64,000 nt of DNA, taken from Devosia sp. MC521. Its GTDB lineage: Bacteria; Pseudomonadota; Alphaproteobacteria; Rhizobiales; Devosiaceae. The position numbers and the translations under genes are program-made. The notes under the pieces are model-generated. The model made no database searches, was not told the DNA's origin, and was given only the letters and a program-made list of their open reading frames with translations. This document shows positions 16,913-26,889 of the stretch, one piece after another (positions within the stretch are counted from its first letter, which is position 1; the number at the start of each line of letters is the position of its first letter). The stretch covers positions 3,532,501 through 3,596,500 of the forward strand of contig NZ_CP059902.1 in assembly GCF_014127105.1 (NCBI RefSeq), read 5' to 3'.

Positions 16913-17638
16913 TCATGCCCCAGTTTGCTCTCTAGCAAAAGCAAGTGCCAGTGCCATCATGGCGTCTTCGCTGGGGTAGTCAGAAAGCAGAACGCGGCTG
17001 AAGTGGTTTTCGAGCAGTGGCTCTGCAACTTTTTCTGACATGCACAGCATGGGTATCGTGCGACGCTTACCAAGTTCTATTGATTGACCCAAAGAGCAGA
17101 AAATTTCTGCCGTGCGGCGCGAATAAAATAGGACCGCCCCAAAGCCGTCAGCCTCGAGATCATCGAGCAGGCCAGAAGGCAGGCTCGTCTCTGAAACCAT
17201 TTCATAAACTGTTGCCGTTGCGACCAAAATTCCATGTGGCGCCAAAGCATGGCCCAGATCACCGCTCAGGTGACGTCCTGCAGGATAGAAAATTGGGCCC
17301 GGATTACGTGAAAGGGCAATTGTCGTGACCAGCGACGGCAGCGTTCCATCGGCGGCCACAACATTGGTGAAGCCCAAAGCCCGGGCTTCATACGCCGTGC
17401 GATCTCCCACCGCAAATGTGGGGACGTCACGAAAGCGCTCGATCAACGCCTGATCTTCGAGCGAGCGTAAAGCATTGGTGCTGGTGACTGCCACGCCAGC
17501 AAAGGCACCGGGCGGCACCGACGCATCAACGTTCTGGCGGATCATCAGCGGCGCGAGTGACCCCTCAATACCCAAGGCCGAAAGGCGATCTTGGGTCGCC
17601 TGAGCATCGGGCTCAGGACGAGTGATCAACATGCGCAT
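16913..17638 (-). CDS. hemD: Uroporphyrinogen-III synthase
   Basis: 241 residues from ATG 17638, whose first base is the last of the hemC stop (TAATG), a coupling arrangement; in-frame starts at 17650 and 17632 also exist. The enzyme closes hydroxymethylbilane with D-ring inversion to uroporphyrinogen III, so it acts directly after HemC. The sequence begins with the family-like MLITRPEPDAQATQDRLSALG, has VTSTNALRSL and FAVGDRTAYEARALGF in the middle, and FYSRRTAEIF in the second lobe. Sequence conservation in HemD is low, but context is decisive. Confidence 0.93.
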   Translation of the reverse strand: MRMLITRPEPDAQATQDRLSALGIEGSLAPLMIRQNVDASVPPGAFAGVAVTSTNALRSLEDQALIERFRDVPTFAVGDRTAYEARALGFTNVVAADGTLPSLVTTIALSRNPGPIFYPAGRHLSGDLGHALAPHGILVATATVYEMVSETSLPSGLLDDLEADGFGAVLFYSRRTAEIFCSLGQSIELGKRRTIPMLCMSEKVAEPLLENHFSRVLLSDYPSEDAMMALALAFAREQTGA

Positions 17639-18576
17639 TAGTTTTGCCATTGCGCAAACCACTCCGCGCCCGCTTTTGCTACGAGACTCTGTCCGACGGT
17701 TTCGCCCAAGCGCTGCGGATCGGTGTCTTGGCCTTCAGCCTTAAAGGTTGTTTGCCCATCAAGGCTCAAAATCTCGCCCTTAAGGGTATAGACGCCGTCG
17801 GCAAGGCTGGTCAGCGCACCAACTGGCGTGCGGCAGGACCCATCCAAAACCGCCAGCATGGCGCGTTCAGCGGTGATTTTACCAAAAGTTTCAGCGTGGT
17901 TGAGTGGCGCGATCAGCTGGGCCAATCGGTCATCACCGGTGCGGATAGCGAGACCGATCGCCCCCTGTGCGGGCGCGGGCATAAAATGGTCAGGCTCCAA
18001 AATACTGGTAACCCGGTGGGCCTCGCCAAGACGATTGAGCCCGGCCATAGCCAGCAAAGTGGCATCAGCAACGCCGTCGACCAATTTCTGGATGCGGGTG
18101 TGAACATTGCCACGGAACGGCACGATAACGAGGTCGGGGCGCAATCGCAGGGCTTGAGCCGCACGACGAATTGAAGAGGTGCCGAAGCGCGCGCCCTGCG
18201 GCAGATGGTCTAAACTGGGAACACTCACCGAGAGGAAAGCATCGCGCACATCCTCGCGTTCGAGGAAAGCCACAAGGGTAATGCCTTGAGGCAGGCCAGT
18301 CGCAACGTCCTTGCTGGAGTGCACACCAAGATCGATCTCACCAGCGAGCAAAGCGTCGTCTATCTCTTTGGTGAAAACGCCTTTTCCGCCAATGTCGGAA
18401 AGAGTGGTGTTTTCCGCCTGGCTGCGGTCACCGCCTGTGGACAGGACACGAATCCCGATCAGCTCTTCGCTGACCCCATGGGCTTTTGCCAGCAAAGACC
18501 GCACAAGGTGAGCCTGCGCTAAAGCCAGTGGGCTACCGCGAGTTCCGATGGTGGCAAAGAGTGCTGACGATTGCAT
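17638..18576 (-). CDS. hemC: Porphobilinogen deaminase (hydroxymethylbilane synthase)
   Basis: 312 residues. The enzyme polymerises four porphobilinogens into hydroxymethylbilane. GTRGSPLALAQA at the N-terminus, GKGVFTKEIDDALL, VHSSKD, and the cofactor-binding DGSCRTPVGA, whose Cys carries the dipyrromethane, are all present. It leads the operon hemC-hemD-mitofilin-hemY and is divergent from tsaD across 56 bp. Confidence 0.97.
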   Translation of the reverse strand: MQSSALFATIGTRGSPLALAQAHLVRSLLAKAHGVSEELIGIRVLSTGGDRSQAENTTLSDIGGKGVFTKEIDDALLAGEIDLGVHSSKDVATGLPQGITLVAFLEREDVRDAFLSVSVPSLDHLPQGARFGTSSIRRAAQALRLRPDLVIVPFRGNVHTRIQKLVDGVADATLLAMAGLNRLGEAHRVTSILEPDHFMPAPAQGAIGLAIRTGDDRLAQLIAPLNHAETFGKITAERAMLAVLDGSCRTPVGALTSLADGVYTLKGEILSLDGQTTFKAEGQDTDPQRLGETVGQSLVAKAGAEWFAQWQN

Positions 18577-18632
18577 AGGCGGGCAGTCCTAGTGTAGGCG
18601 AGAAGCTTGTTTACGGGAGTAGACCGTTCGTC

Positions 18633-19712
18633 GTGACCGAGCAAGCACACACCATCATTCTTGGCATTGAGACCAGCTGCGACGAAACCGCCGCTTCGAT
18701 AGTTGTCCGGGATGAAACCGGCCGGGGAACAATCCGTTCCAATGTGGTCCGATCCCAATTGGATGAACACGCAGCCTTTGGCGGTGTCGTCCCAGAATTG
18801 GCGGCGCGAGCCCATGTTGAATGGCTCGACCATATCATCGCACAAGCCGTTGACGAAGCCGGAATTGCGATCAGCGAAGTTGATGCAATTGCTGCAACCG
18901 CTGGCCCTGGCCTTATCGGCGGGGTGCTGGTGGGATTAACAACGGCCAAAGCCTTGTCGGCCTCGCTCGACAAGCCGCTGATCGCCGTCAATCACCTTGA
19001 AGGCCACGCGCTCACCGCGCGCCTGACCAATGAGGTGCAATTCCCCTATCTTATGCTGCTCGTTTCCGGCGGCCATAGCCAGTTTGTGCTGGTGCGTGGC
19101 GTGGGTGACTATGAGCGCTGGGGCGGGACAATTGACGATGCCTTGGGCGAAGCCTTCGATAAAACAGCAAAGCTTTTGTCGCTCGGACATCCCGGCGGGC
19201 CTGCTGTTGAGCAGATGGCAAAACAGGGCGACCCAAAGCGTTTCCGCTTCCCAAGACCTCTTCTGCGGGAAGAGCGGCTCGACTTTTCGTTCTCTGGGCT
19301 GAAAACCGCCGTGAGATTGCAGGCAGAAGCCTTGGCACCGCTCACCGACCAAGACGTCGCCGACATTGCGGCCTCCTTCCAGGCGACCGTGTCGGAAATT
19401 GTAGCGAAGCGCTCGTCTCAAGCACTCGACCGGTTTAAGACCGAGCTGCCTGATGCCGTACCTACGCTAGTGGTTGCAGGTGGGGTTGCGGCTAATCAGG
19501 CCATTTCGGCGGCATTGCGGGCCGTTGTGGAGGCGCATGGAGCGACGCTTGTTGTTCCCCCCATTGCGCTTTGCACCGATAATGGCGCGATGATCGCTTG
19601 GGCAGGCGCCGAACGCTTTGCACTCCATGCGCGCAATACGCTCGATTTTGCCGCACGCCCACGCTGGCCCCTTGATACGCCGGATATGAAGGTTTCGTCC
19701 GATGACGTTTGA
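18633..19712 (+). CDS. tsaD: tRNA threonylcarbamoyladenosine transferase TsaD
   Basis: 359 residues from GTG 18633, with GGGAG about 12 nt upstream. TsaD transfers threonylcarbamoyl to A37 of ANN-decoding tRNAs. Motifs: [13 protein letters not shown] at the N-terminus, the metal-binding HLEGH near 115-119, LLVSGGHSQ, and the C-terminal GGVAANQAI with [14 protein letters not shown]. It overlaps gpsA by 11 bp. MtaB, encoded 4 kb away, modifies the same base further. Confidence 0.97.
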   Translation: MTEQAHTIILGIETSCDETAASIVVRDETGRGTIRSNVVRSQLDEHAAFGGVVPELAARAHVEWLDHIIAQAVDEAGIAISEVDAIAATAGPGLIGGVLVGLTTAKALSASLDKPLIAVNHLEGHALTARLTNEVQFPYLMLLVSGGHSQFVLVRGVGDYERWGGTIDDALGEAFDKTAKLLSLGHPGGPAVEQMAKQGDPKRFRFPRPLLREERLDFSFSGLKTAVRLQAEALAPLTDQDVADIAASFQATVSEIVAKRSSQALDRFKTELPDAVPTLVVAGGVAANQAISAALRAVVEAHGATLVVPPIALCTDNGAMIAWAGAERFALHARNTLDFAARPRWPLDTPDMKVSSDDV

Positions 19713-20688
19713 TCATGTTGCTGTCATTGGTGGCGGCGCTTGGGGCACCGCTCTAGCGCAAGCGGCGGCAATGGCCGGTCGCAGCGTCAGTTTGGTAGTC
19801 CGCTCGGCTGAACAGGCCGCCTCGATTAACGCCACGCGGATCAACGAAAAATCCCTGCCCGGGCAGATCTTGTCGCCAGCGATCAGCGCTGTGACCAGTT
19901 TGGGCGCTGCTGATTTGATTATTATGACTGTGCCCGCCCAGACGACACGGTCGGTTTTGGCGGCGCTTGACCCCAGATTATTGCACAATAAGCCCGTGAT
20001 CCTTTCGGCTAAAGGCCTTGAGCAGGGCACGCTGGAGCGGCAGAGCGCCATTGTCGAGCAGCTGTGCCCAACTGCGGTCCCTTATGTCCTCTCTGGCCCA
20101 AGCTTTGCCGCGGACCTCGCCTCGGGGCGTCCCACTGCCGTGACACTGGCCGGCGATGATGATGAGGCCACCGAAGCTATCGCTGCCGCTTTGGCAGGAC
20201 CGAGCTTCCGACTCTACGCCGCAGATGACCGCACCGGGGTAGAAATCGCTGGTGCGCTCAAGAACGTCTATGCGCTGGCCTGTGGTGCTATAGAAGGGGC
20301 GAACCTTGGCGCTTCGGCGCGCGCCGCCTTGATCGCGCGCGGCTATGCAGAAATGGCACGCATGGTGACAGCCATGGGTGGCTCGGCCAGCACGCTCACC
20401 GGATTAGCGGGCATGGGCGATCTCACCCTGACCTGCACATCCAACCAATCGCGCAATTATCAGTTTGGTATTGCTCTGGGTGCGGGAAGTTCGACGCAAG
20501 ACATTCTAGCCAGCGGCGCAAAACTGGCCGAAGGTGTCGCCACCGCGCCGGTTGCTGCTGCCTTGGCGAAGACCCTTGGGGTCGATGCCCCACTGATCGA
20601 CGCGGTAGATGCTGTAGTAAGCGGCACCTCTAATATTGCGACCGTTGTCGCCGGGCTGATGTCCCGGCCTTTGAAGAGAGAAGACTGA
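19702..20688 (+). CDS. gpsA: Glycerol-3-phosphate dehydrogenase [NAD(P)+]
   Basis: 328 residues. It reduces dihydroxyacetone phosphate to sn-glycerol 3-phosphate for phospholipid synthesis. The Rossmann motif [11 protein letters not shown] is at the N-terminus; [27 protein letters not shown] (catalytic Lys) and [12 protein letters not shown] are the family blocks. Translation overlaps the tsaD end by 11 bp and is followed after 2 bp by the YciI gene, so it is part of a four-gene plus-strand operon. Confidence 0.97.
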   Translation: MTFDHVAVIGGGAWGTALAQAAAMAGRSVSLVVRSAEQAASINATRINEKSLPGQILSPAISAVTSLGAADLIIMTVPAQTTRSVLAALDPRLLHNKPVILSAKGLEQGTLERQSAIVEQLCPTAVPYVLSGPSFAADLASGRPTAVTLAGDDDEATEAIAAALAGPSFRLYAADDRTGVEIAGALKNVYALACGAIEGANLGASARAALIARGYAEMARMVTAMGGSASTLTGLAGMGDLTLTCTSNQSRNYQFGIALGAGSSTQDILASGAKLAEGVATAPVAAALAKTLGVDAPLIDAVDAVVSGTSNIATVVAGLMSRPLKRED

Positions 20689-20690
20689 CC

Positions 20691-20984
20691 ATGCTTTACG
20701 CCATGATTGCCAAGGATGCTCCCGGTGCTCTGCAGACGCGCCTTGACGTGCGTCCGGCTCATCTCGACCATTTGCAATCTTTGGGTAAGGCAGTGGTTTA
20801 TGCCGGAGCCTTGCTGGATGACAATGATCAGCCCGAGGGTTCGATCGTTGTGTTTGAAGCGGAAGATCTCGATACCGCCAAAGCCATGGCTGCGGCTGAT
20901 CCGTTCGTACCGGCAGGCGTTTTCTCGTCCTATGAAGTGAAGCGCTGGCGCATTGCCATCAACACCACCGGCGTGGAGTTCTAA
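20691..20984 (+). CDS. YciI-family (YCII) small protein
   Basis: 97 residues forming a single ferredoxin-like YCII domain. The conserved N-terminal strand with RPAHLDHLQ and the DPFVPAGVF motif are present. Family members resemble dimeric small-molecule enzymes, but the role of the housekeeping form is undefined. It sits 2 bp after gpsA and 5 bp before the EVE gene; the tsaD-gpsA-yciI-EVE order recurs in alphaproteobacteria. Confidence 0.93.
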   Translation: MLYAMIAKDAPGALQTRLDVRPAHLDHLQSLGKAVVYAGALLDDNDQPEGSIVVFEAEDLDTAKAMAAADPFVPAGVFSSYEVKRWRIAINTTGVEF

Positions 20985-20989
20985 GCCCT

Positions 20990-21424
20990 ATGGCCTATTG
21001 GCTGATGAAGTCTGAGCCCGATGTTTTCTCATACGCAGACCTCGAGGCCAAAACGGCCAAGGGCGAAGTGGAAGAATGGCATGGGGTGCGCAATTATCTC
21101 GCGCGCAACAATATGCGGGAGATGAAGAAGGGTGACCTCGCCTTTTTCTATCACTCCAACATCGGCCGCGAGATCGTGGGCATCGCGCGTATTGCAAATG
21201 AGTCTCATCCCGACAGCACCGCGGAGCCCAACAACAAGGGGCAGATCGTTTGGGACTGTGTTGATCTCGAAGCGGTAAAACCATTTCCCCGCGCCGTGAC
21301 CTTGGCTGAGATCAAAGGCACTGAGCAGCTCAGTGAAATTGAGCTGGTGAAATATTCTCGCCTCTCGGTCTCGCGCGTTTCGGAATATGAATGGGAACTG
21401 CTCTGCAAGATGGGCGGCCTTTAG
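20990..21424 (+). CDS. EVE-domain protein, probable modified-base reader
   Basis: 144 residues, a complete stand-alone EVE domain (PUA-like fold): MAYWLMKSEPDVFSY at the N-terminus, EEWHGVRNYLARNNM and GDLAFFYHSN in the centre. EVE domains bind modified bases in nucleic acids through an aromatic pocket. The location at the end of an operon that begins with the tRNA-modifying tsaD is compatible with an RNA-modification role; this is inference. A bidirectional terminator follows within 10 bp. Confidence 0.93.
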   Translation: MAYWLMKSEPDVFSYADLEAKTAKGEVEEWHGVRNYLARNNMREMKKGDLAFFYHSNIGREIVGIARIANESHPDSTAEPNNKGQIVWDCVDLEAVKPFPRAVTLAEIKGTEQLSEIELVKYSRLSVSRVSEYEWELLCKMGGL

Positions 21425-21433
21425 GCCAATAAA

Positions 21434-21463
21434 AAAGGGCCACTCAATCGAGTGGCCCTTTTA
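21434..21463. terminator. Bidirectional terminator between the EVE gene and yciB
   Basis: Arms AAAGGGCCACTC (21434-21445) and GAGTGGCCCTTT (21450-21461) with a 4-nt loop. An A-run precedes and a T-run follows the stem, so it can end both the plus-strand tsaD operon and the minus-strand dapF-mtaB-ftsY-yciB operon. Confidence 0.92.
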
Positions 21464-21473
21464 ATTTGAAGGG

Positions 21474-22073
21474 TTACCGCGCCTCGTTCTGTTCGGGCTG
21501 CGGTGCGTATTTCTGCAGCAGCGGTAGCTGCGTCATCGAGAAAATCACCGTCAACGGCATGATGCCCCAAACTTTGAAGGCGACCCAAAAGTCGGTGTCG
21601 AAATTGCGCCAGACAATCTCGTTGATGACGGCCAGTAAGACGAAGAACAGCCCCCAATTGAGAGTCATCTTCCACCAGCCTTCAGGCTTGAGCTTATAGA
21701 CGTCGCCAAAGACGTATTTGAGCAAGGACTGACCGAACAGCAGCCCGCCAAGCAGCACCACTGCAAAAAGCGAATTGGTAATGGTCGGCTTCATCTTGAT
21801 GAAGGTGTCATCCTGCAACCACAGGGTCAGGCCACCAAAAATCAACACCACTGCACCAGTGACCAGTGGCATAACCGCGATTTTGCGCAAGATCAGCCAA
21901 GACAATGCGAGGGAAAGAACCATCGCGCCCATGAACCATGCGGTCGCGACGAAAATATCGGTGCGGCCGTTCATGATGAAGAACAGCACCAAAGGCCCTA
22001 GTTCCAACGCAAGCTTGATCACTTGCGGCTTTAGCTCATCCCAACTCGGTTCGGCCTGGGTTTTGTCGGTCAT
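21474..22073 (-). CDS. yciB: YciB/IspZ-family inner-membrane protein (septation protein A)
   Basis: 199 residues with about five membrane segments. The family signature is visible: LALELGPLVLFFIMN near 21-35, then KMKPTITNSLFAVVLLGG, and GWWKMTLNWGLFFVLLAVINE. YciB proteins influence envelope and septum integrity; the mechanism is not settled. It is the last gene in the dapF-mtaB-ftsY-yciB order common to Rhizobiales, 109 bp downstream of ftsY. Confidence 0.94.
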   Translation of the reverse strand: MTDKTQAEPSWDELKPQVIKLALELGPLVLFFIMNGRTDIFVATAWFMGAMVLSLALSWLILRKIAVMPLVTGAVVLIFGGLTLWLQDDTFIKMKPTITNSLFAVVLLGGLLFGQSLLKYVFGDVYKLKPEGWWKMTLNWGLFFVLLAVINEIVWRNFDTDFWVAFKVWGIMPLTVIFSMTQLPLLQKYAPQPEQNEAR

Positions 22074-22182
22074 AATATTTTCCAGTAAGACGCCAGAACT
22101 TAGGGGTTATGACGCGGTCTGCAAGCGACTTAGCGCGTAACAGTGGTTAGATTTTGGCCAGTGACCTGGCCTGTCATTCACT

Positions 22183-23406
22183 TTAATGCTGGCCAGCGAT
22201 GGCCTTGGCAAAATCGCCTGCTTCAAAGGGCTCAAGGTCTTCAACCCCTTCGCCGACACCAATAAAATGCACAGGCAGGCCAAATTTACGGGCGATGGCC
22301 ACGAGAATGCCACCGCGGGCCGTACCATCAAGCTTGGTCATCACCAGCCCTGTTACCCCACCGCGCTTGCCAAAAATTTCAACCTGACGAAGCGCATTCT
22401 GGCCGGTAGTCGCATCCAAGGTCAGAAGGGTCGCGTGGGGAGCGGAAGGATCAACCTTCTTGATCACACGGATGATTTTTTCCAACTCATCCATCAGCTC
22501 TTCGCGGTTCTGCAACCGTCCCGCCGTATCGATGATGAGTACATCGCGGCCCTCAGCCTTAGCTTGGGTGACGGCATCGAAGGCCAAACCCGAAGCGTCT
22601 GCCCCCGCTGGACGCGAGATGACGGGGGAATTGGTGCGCTGCCCCCAGACCTGAAGCTGTTCAATGGCTGCGGCGCGGAATGTATCGCCCGCGGCGAGCA
22701 TGACCGACTTGCCTTCGCGCGAGAATTTCTGCGCCAGCTTGCCGATGGTGGTGGTCTTGCCCGAGCCGTTGACGCCAATCATCAAGATAATGAAGGGCTT
22801 TTGCGCGGCGTCGACAACCAGAGGCTGTGCGACTGGGGTGAGCACTTTTTCGACTTCAGCAGCGAGAACGGCACGGACGTCTTCACCCGACACGTCTTTA
22901 TCAAAACGGTCGCGGCGCAGCGTTTCGGTGATGGAAATCGCCGTCTCAATCCCCAAGTCAGCCTGAACCAGAACGTCTTCCAGCTCATCAAGCGTTGCCG
23001 CATCAAGCTTACGCTTGGTGAAAACCGAAGTGATCGAGGTGCTCAGATTGTCTGATGAGCGTTTTAGGCCCGAGGCAAGACGCGCGAACCAGCCTTGCTT
23101 TTCGGCCGGAACGTCAACAGCTGACGCGGGTGCAAGCCGCACAGGGGTTGCGATCGCTTGAGGCGGCGAGACCAGCTGGTCTTCAACCTCTTCGACATAG
23201 TCTGGCGTCATTTCCGGTGGGCCGGGCGGCGGCAGGTCTTCCTCGACCGCAGGCGCCTCAACGACAGCAATTGGTTCGGGCTCGGGTGTTTCTGGCACAT
23301 GGACTGGTGCCAAAGGTGAATCAGGCAAGCTTTCTGGACCCGCCGGTGCTGGAGCAGGCTGGCCACCGAAAAACCGCTGGAAGAAGCTGGGTTTCTTTTC
23401 GCTCAT
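22183..23406 (-). CDS. ftsY: Signal recognition particle receptor FtsY
   Basis: 407 residues. An acidic, proline-rich A region (about 15-90) precedes the N domain and the GTPase G domain, with GVNGSGKTTTIGKLA (P-loop near 208), DTFRAAAIEQL, DTAGRLQNREELMDEL and TKLDGTARGG. It docks ribosome-SRP complexes at the membrane; its partner Ffh is encoded 5 kb away. The C-terminal GVGEGVEDLEPFEAGDFA is typical. It lies 19 bp downstream of mtaB. Confidence 0.97.
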   Translation of the reverse strand: MSEKKPSFFQRFFGGQPAPAPAGPESLPDSPLAPVHVPETPEPEPIAVVEAPAVEEDLPPPGPPEMTPDYVEEVEDQLVSPPQAIATPVRLAPASAVDVPAEKQGWFARLASGLKRSSDNLSTSITSVFTKRKLDAATLDELEDVLVQADLGIETAISITETLRRDRFDKDVSGEDVRAVLAAEVEKVLTPVAQPLVVDAAQKPFIILMIGVNGSGKTTTIGKLAQKFSREGKSVMLAAGDTFRAAAIEQLQVWGQRTNSPVISRPAGADASGLAFDAVTQAKAEGRDVLIIDTAGRLQNREELMDELEKIIRVIKKVDPSAPHATLLTLDATTGQNALRQVEIFGKRGGVTGLVMTKLDGTARGGILVAIARKFGLPVHFIGVGEGVEDLEPFEAGDFAKAIAGQH

Positions 23407-23425
23407 AGTCTCAGTTCGCCTTCAC

Positions 23426-24688
23426 CTAAGCTGCAAGGGGGAGCACGTCGCCGACAAGGCAATCTGCGCTCGCGCCCGTAATTCTTACACTGACCAGTGA
23501 CCCGTGTTCTATGCCAGCCATATTAACGGGAAGGAACTGTTGCGTGCGGCCGATGCCGGAGCGTTCAACAAGCACTTGTTCCACCGCGCCAATCCGCGTT
23601 TGGCTGAGAGCCTGAACCTGCCGATCCCCCTCCTGACGCAGAACATTTGCTCTTTGCTTTGCGACAGAGCGGTTGACCTGTGGCATGCGCGCCGCCGGTG
23701 TGCCCGGGCGCGGCGAATATGGAAAGGCATGGATATAGGTCAAGCCCGCTTCGCTAATAAAGCGGCGGGAGTTTTCAAACATGTCATCGGTTTCGGTCGG
23801 AAAACCGGCAATAATGTCTGCGCCAAAAACCATGTCAGGCCGCAAGCCCCGGAGCTTGTCGATGATCGCCAGAGCATCATCGCGCAAATGGCGGCGCTTC
23901 ATCCGCTTGAGAATGAGATCATCGCCCGATTGCAGCGAAAGATGCAAATGCGGCATCAAGCGAAGATCGGTGACCGCTTCATAAAGCGCCGGATCAGCCT
24001 CAATGGAATCGATCGAGGAAATACGAAGGCGCGGGAGGTCCGGCACATGCCGCAAGATCGCCTGGACCAATTGGCCCAAACTGGGTGCGCCGGGTAGGTC
24101 GGGACCGTAGGAGGTAATGTCCACCCCGGTGAGCACCACTTCTTTGACACCATTGGCGACAAGCTTTTTGATCTGATCGACGACCAAGCCCATTGGCACA
24201 GAGCGCGAGGGCCCACGACCAAAAGGAATGATGCAGAAGGTGCAGCGGTGATCGCAACCGTTTTGCACCTGCACAAAGGCTCGGGTGCGGCTATCCATGC
24301 CTTCAATGAGATGAGCGGCGGTTTCGCGCACGCTCATGATATCATTGACCTGCACCTTGTCGTTCAGCGTCAGGCCAAAAACCATCGGCTTATAGCTATC
24401 GGCCTTGAGCTTATCGGCATTGCCGATGACCAGATCGACCTCGGCCATATCGCCAAAGCTGCGCGCCTCAGTTTGCGCTGCGCAGCCGGTGACGATGATT
24501 TTGGCCTCAGGATTATCGCGGCGTGCTTTACGAACCGCTTGCCGTGCCTGACGGACGGACTCCTGAGTGACGGCGCAGGTATTGATAATGATAGCATTAT
24601 CCAACCCGGCCTTTTCGGCCTCGGCCTTCATCACCTCGCCTTCATAGGCGTTGAGGCGGCAGCCAAAAGTGAGTGTCTCAATGGCCAT
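23426..24688 (-). CDS. mtaB: tRNA t6A37 methylthiotransferase MtaB (radical SAM)
   Basis: 420 residues. It converts t6A37 to ms2t6A37, acting on the product of the TsaD pathway. The N-terminal methylthiotransferase domain opens with TFGCRLNAYEG; the radical-SAM cluster motif CDHRCTFC is near 145-152, followed by GRGPSRS; a TRAM-like region ends the protein. CRLNAYE rather than the MiaB-type CQMN supports MtaB. Its start overlaps the dapF stop (TAATG), indicating coupling. Confidence 0.94.
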   Translation of the reverse strand: MAIETLTFGCRLNAYEGEVMKAEAEKAGLDNAIIINTCAVTQESVRQARQAVRKARRDNPEAKIIVTGCAAQTEARSFGDMAEVDLVIGNADKLKADSYKPMVFGLTLNDKVQVNDIMSVRETAAHLIEGMDSRTRAFVQVQNGCDHRCTFCIIPFGRGPSRSVPMGLVVDQIKKLVANGVKEVVLTGVDITSYGPDLPGAPSLGQLVQAILRHVPDLPRLRISSIDSIEADPALYEAVTDLRLMPHLHLSLQSGDDLILKRMKRRHLRDDALAIIDKLRGLRPDMVFGADIIAGFPTETDDMFENSRRFISEAGLTYIHAFPYSPRPGTPAARMPQVNRSVAKQRANVLRQEGDRQVQALSQTRIGAVEQVLVERSGIGRTQQFLPVNMAGIEHGSLVSVRITGASADCLVGDVLPLAA

Positions 24689-25560
24689 TAAGCGGCCTCG
24701 CTACGCGCCCAAATGCCCGTTGAGGGGTCAACCGTGCCGCGCCATTCATACTCTGCCGGTCCCGTTAGGGTCACGTGATCATCAGGCAGCCACTCCACAA
24801 CGAGATCGCCGCCCGGAACGGTGATCGTCGCTTTGCGATTGCTGCGACGGGTACGAACGCCGTTGACGAGGGCAGCGCAAGCAGCGGTGCCACAGGCTTC
24901 GGTGATCCCTGCCCCACGCTCCCATGTCCGCAAAATCATGCGGTCTGGCGTGATGACCTCCGCGATAGAAATGTTGCAGCGCTCTGGGAAGAGCGGATGG
25001 TTCTCGAGCATGGGCCCGAACTTTTCCAGAGCGTAACCCCACACATCATCCTTCACCCAGAAGGTGACATGAGGATTGCCCATAGAGGCCGCCGAAGGGG
25101 AATGCAGGATAGGCGCATCAATCGGCCCAATCTGAAGTTCAATGGCGCGCGTGTCGCCAAACTCTTCGTTGAGCGGAATGTCGTACCACGCGAATTTGGG
25201 CGTACCCATATCCACAGTGATCAAGCCGTCTTCAGCTTCTTCTCCGAAGAGAAACCCTGCAACGCTTTCAAAATCGAAACGTCTACGCCCGTGCTCGGCT
25301 GTGAGGAACTGCACAACGCAGCGCATCCCATTGCCGCAAGCTTGAGCGCGCGATCCATCGGAATTGATGATCTCAATAAAATAGTCGGTTCCCGAGGTGC
25401 GCGGATCATGGATGGCCATGATCTGGTCGAACTTGGTTTCTGGATGCGCATTGATGGCAATCGCCGCTTCCGCCGTGACCCGCCTATCGGTGCCGCGCAT
25501 ATCGGCCACGATAATCTGGTTGCCCAGACCATTCATTTTCAAAAAAGGAATGTCGCTCAC
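24688..25560 (-). CDS. dapF: Diaminopimelate epimerase
   Basis: 290 residues from GTG 25560 ([14 protein letters not shown]); the frame is open to 25611, and GTG 25575 is another candidate. It interconverts LL- and meso-diaminopimelate for lysine and peptidoglycan. Both catalytic cysteines are present in ACGNGMRC and [11 protein letters not shown]. First gene of the dapF-mtaB-ftsY-yciB operon. The 252-bp region upstream separates it from a divergent gene and contains no other recognisable feature. Confidence 0.95.
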   Translation of the reverse strand: MSDIPFLKMNGLGNQIIVADMRGTDRRVTAEAAIAINAHPETKFDQIMAIHDPRTSGTDYFIEIINSDGSRAQACGNGMRCVVQFLTAEHGRRRFDFESVAGFLFGEEAEDGLITVDMGTPKFAWYDIPLNEEFGDTRAIELQIGPIDAPILHSPSAASMGNPHVTFWVKDDVWGYALEKFGPMLENHPLFPERCNISIAEVITPDRMILRTWERGAGITEACGTAACAALVNGVRTRRSNRKATITVPGGDLVVEWLPDDHVTLTGPAEYEWRGTVDPSTGIWARSEAA

Positions 25561-25812
25561 GGTCAATTCTTTCACGCAGTGTGCGCCGTTCGCAGAGGCG
25601 CGTTCGCCCACTATATGGCGGAATAGCTTTTCAATTGCCAGAGCGACACCTTCACCGAACGCGTTGGTTCGACGCGGTTAACCGACGCTTGCGTCAATCG
25701 GGTACATTAAAACGTAACCATTGGCCTTAACTAGAAACAAAATTTAATCGTGCAATCACAGAGGAAAGAGTGGCTATAGATCTTTGAAGCAGATCGCTAA
25801 GAGGGAATAACT

Positions 25813-26772
25813 ATGAATATGGCTTTTTCGCCTAGTCATATTATCAGTGACTGGAAAGACTACTACGCCAATGTGTGGGGCACACAGGCACTTCGTCTCC
25901 AGCACACTTTAGCCCAATCGGATTTGTTTTCCGATGAAGCACTTTCCCGTCTGATCGACATGACCCCGCGTGAGGCCTATCACGTCAATTACTCTCAAAA
26001 GACCCCCGGGAACCCGCCTAAACGGCGCGAAGGCCAGATCAAAGACCTATCCGGTGCGGAGGTTTTGGAGGTCGTGCGTAATGGCAATATTTGGGTGAAT
26101 TTGACCGCACCGGCCAAAACCAACCCAGCCTATGGCGCGCTGCTCGATAGCCTTTATAGCGAATTCGAAGGCCGTATCCCGGGCTTTAAGAGCTATAAGC
26201 GCAATCTCACCATTCTCATCTCATCGCCCAACGTCTCGGTCAAATACCACTCTGACGTTCCGGGCCAGAGCTTGTGGCAGGTGCGGGGCACAAAGAAGGT
26301 TTATGTCTACCCCGCCCAAGCGCCCTTTATTTCTCAGCCAGCGCTGGAAAAGCTTATCCTTGGGCAGTTGCGCGAAACCGACATGCCATTTGAGCAGTGG
26401 TTTGATGATTTCGCGCAGGTTTATGACCTTGAAGCGGGCCAGATGCTGCATTGGCCGCTCAATGGGCCACACCGCGTCGTCAATCACGGCATGCTCAATG
26501 TCAGTTTCACCACCGAGCATTGGACCGACGAACTGCGTAAGCACTATGCGGTAAATTACGCCAATGGCGTGTTGCGCAATAAGTTGGGCCTCACAAAGCT
26601 CGCTCAGAACACGAGCGGTCTTTCTTATCTGTCCAAACTCGGGCTCGCCGGCGCTGTAAAATTTTCGCCGCTCAACCCGCAGCGCAAGAAGGTTTACACA
26701 GTCGACTTCGAAGTCGATCCGACCAATCCCGAAGGTATCAGGGACATTCCCGCCTTCACCTTTGAAAAGTGA
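25813..26772 (+). CDS. JmjC/cupin-like putative Fe(II)/2-oxoglutarate oxygenase
   Basis: 319 residues. The motif YHSDVPGQSLWQVRGTKKVYVYP (split here only for recognition: H146-x-D148, then WQVRG) and the distal GPHRVVN (H220) form an HxD...H metal triad inside a double-stranded beta-helix region, as in JmjC-type hydroxylases. Substrate is unknown; protein or small-molecule hydroxylation are both possible. GAGGGAATAA precedes the ATG. The downstream acetyltransferase-like frame is in the same phase, beginning right after the TGA, so the pair probably works together. Confidence 0.7.
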   Translation: MNMAFSPSHIISDWKDYYANVWGTQALRLQHTLAQSDLFSDEALSRLIDMTPREAYHVNYSQKTPGNPPKRREGQIKDLSGAEVLEVVRNGNIWVNLTAPAKTNPAYGALLDSLYSEFEGRIPGFKSYKRNLTILISSPNVSVKYHSDVPGQSLWQVRGTKKVYVYPAQAPFISQPALEKLILGQLRETDMPFEQWFDDFAQVYDLEAGQMLHWPLNGPHRVVNHGMLNVSFTTEHWTDELRKHYAVNYANGVLRNKLGLTKLAQNTSGLSYLSKLGLAGAVKFSPLNPQRKKVYTVDFEVDPTNPEGIRDIPAFTFEK

Positions 26773-26889
26773 TCTCGTCAAATCGCCGCGATAGACGCCC
26801 TTCACACTAAGGTTATAAATCAGCGCGAGGCGTTCGATCGCCTTGCGCCCCTTTGGCTCGAGCTCGAACAGCGCTCTGGGCGGGATGTC

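Noticed and set aside
26770..26772. Selenocysteine insertion at the JmjC-like TGA
   Set aside because: No SECIS-like hairpin is visible directly after the TGA, and the upstream protein ends naturally there; frameshift or start problem is simpler.
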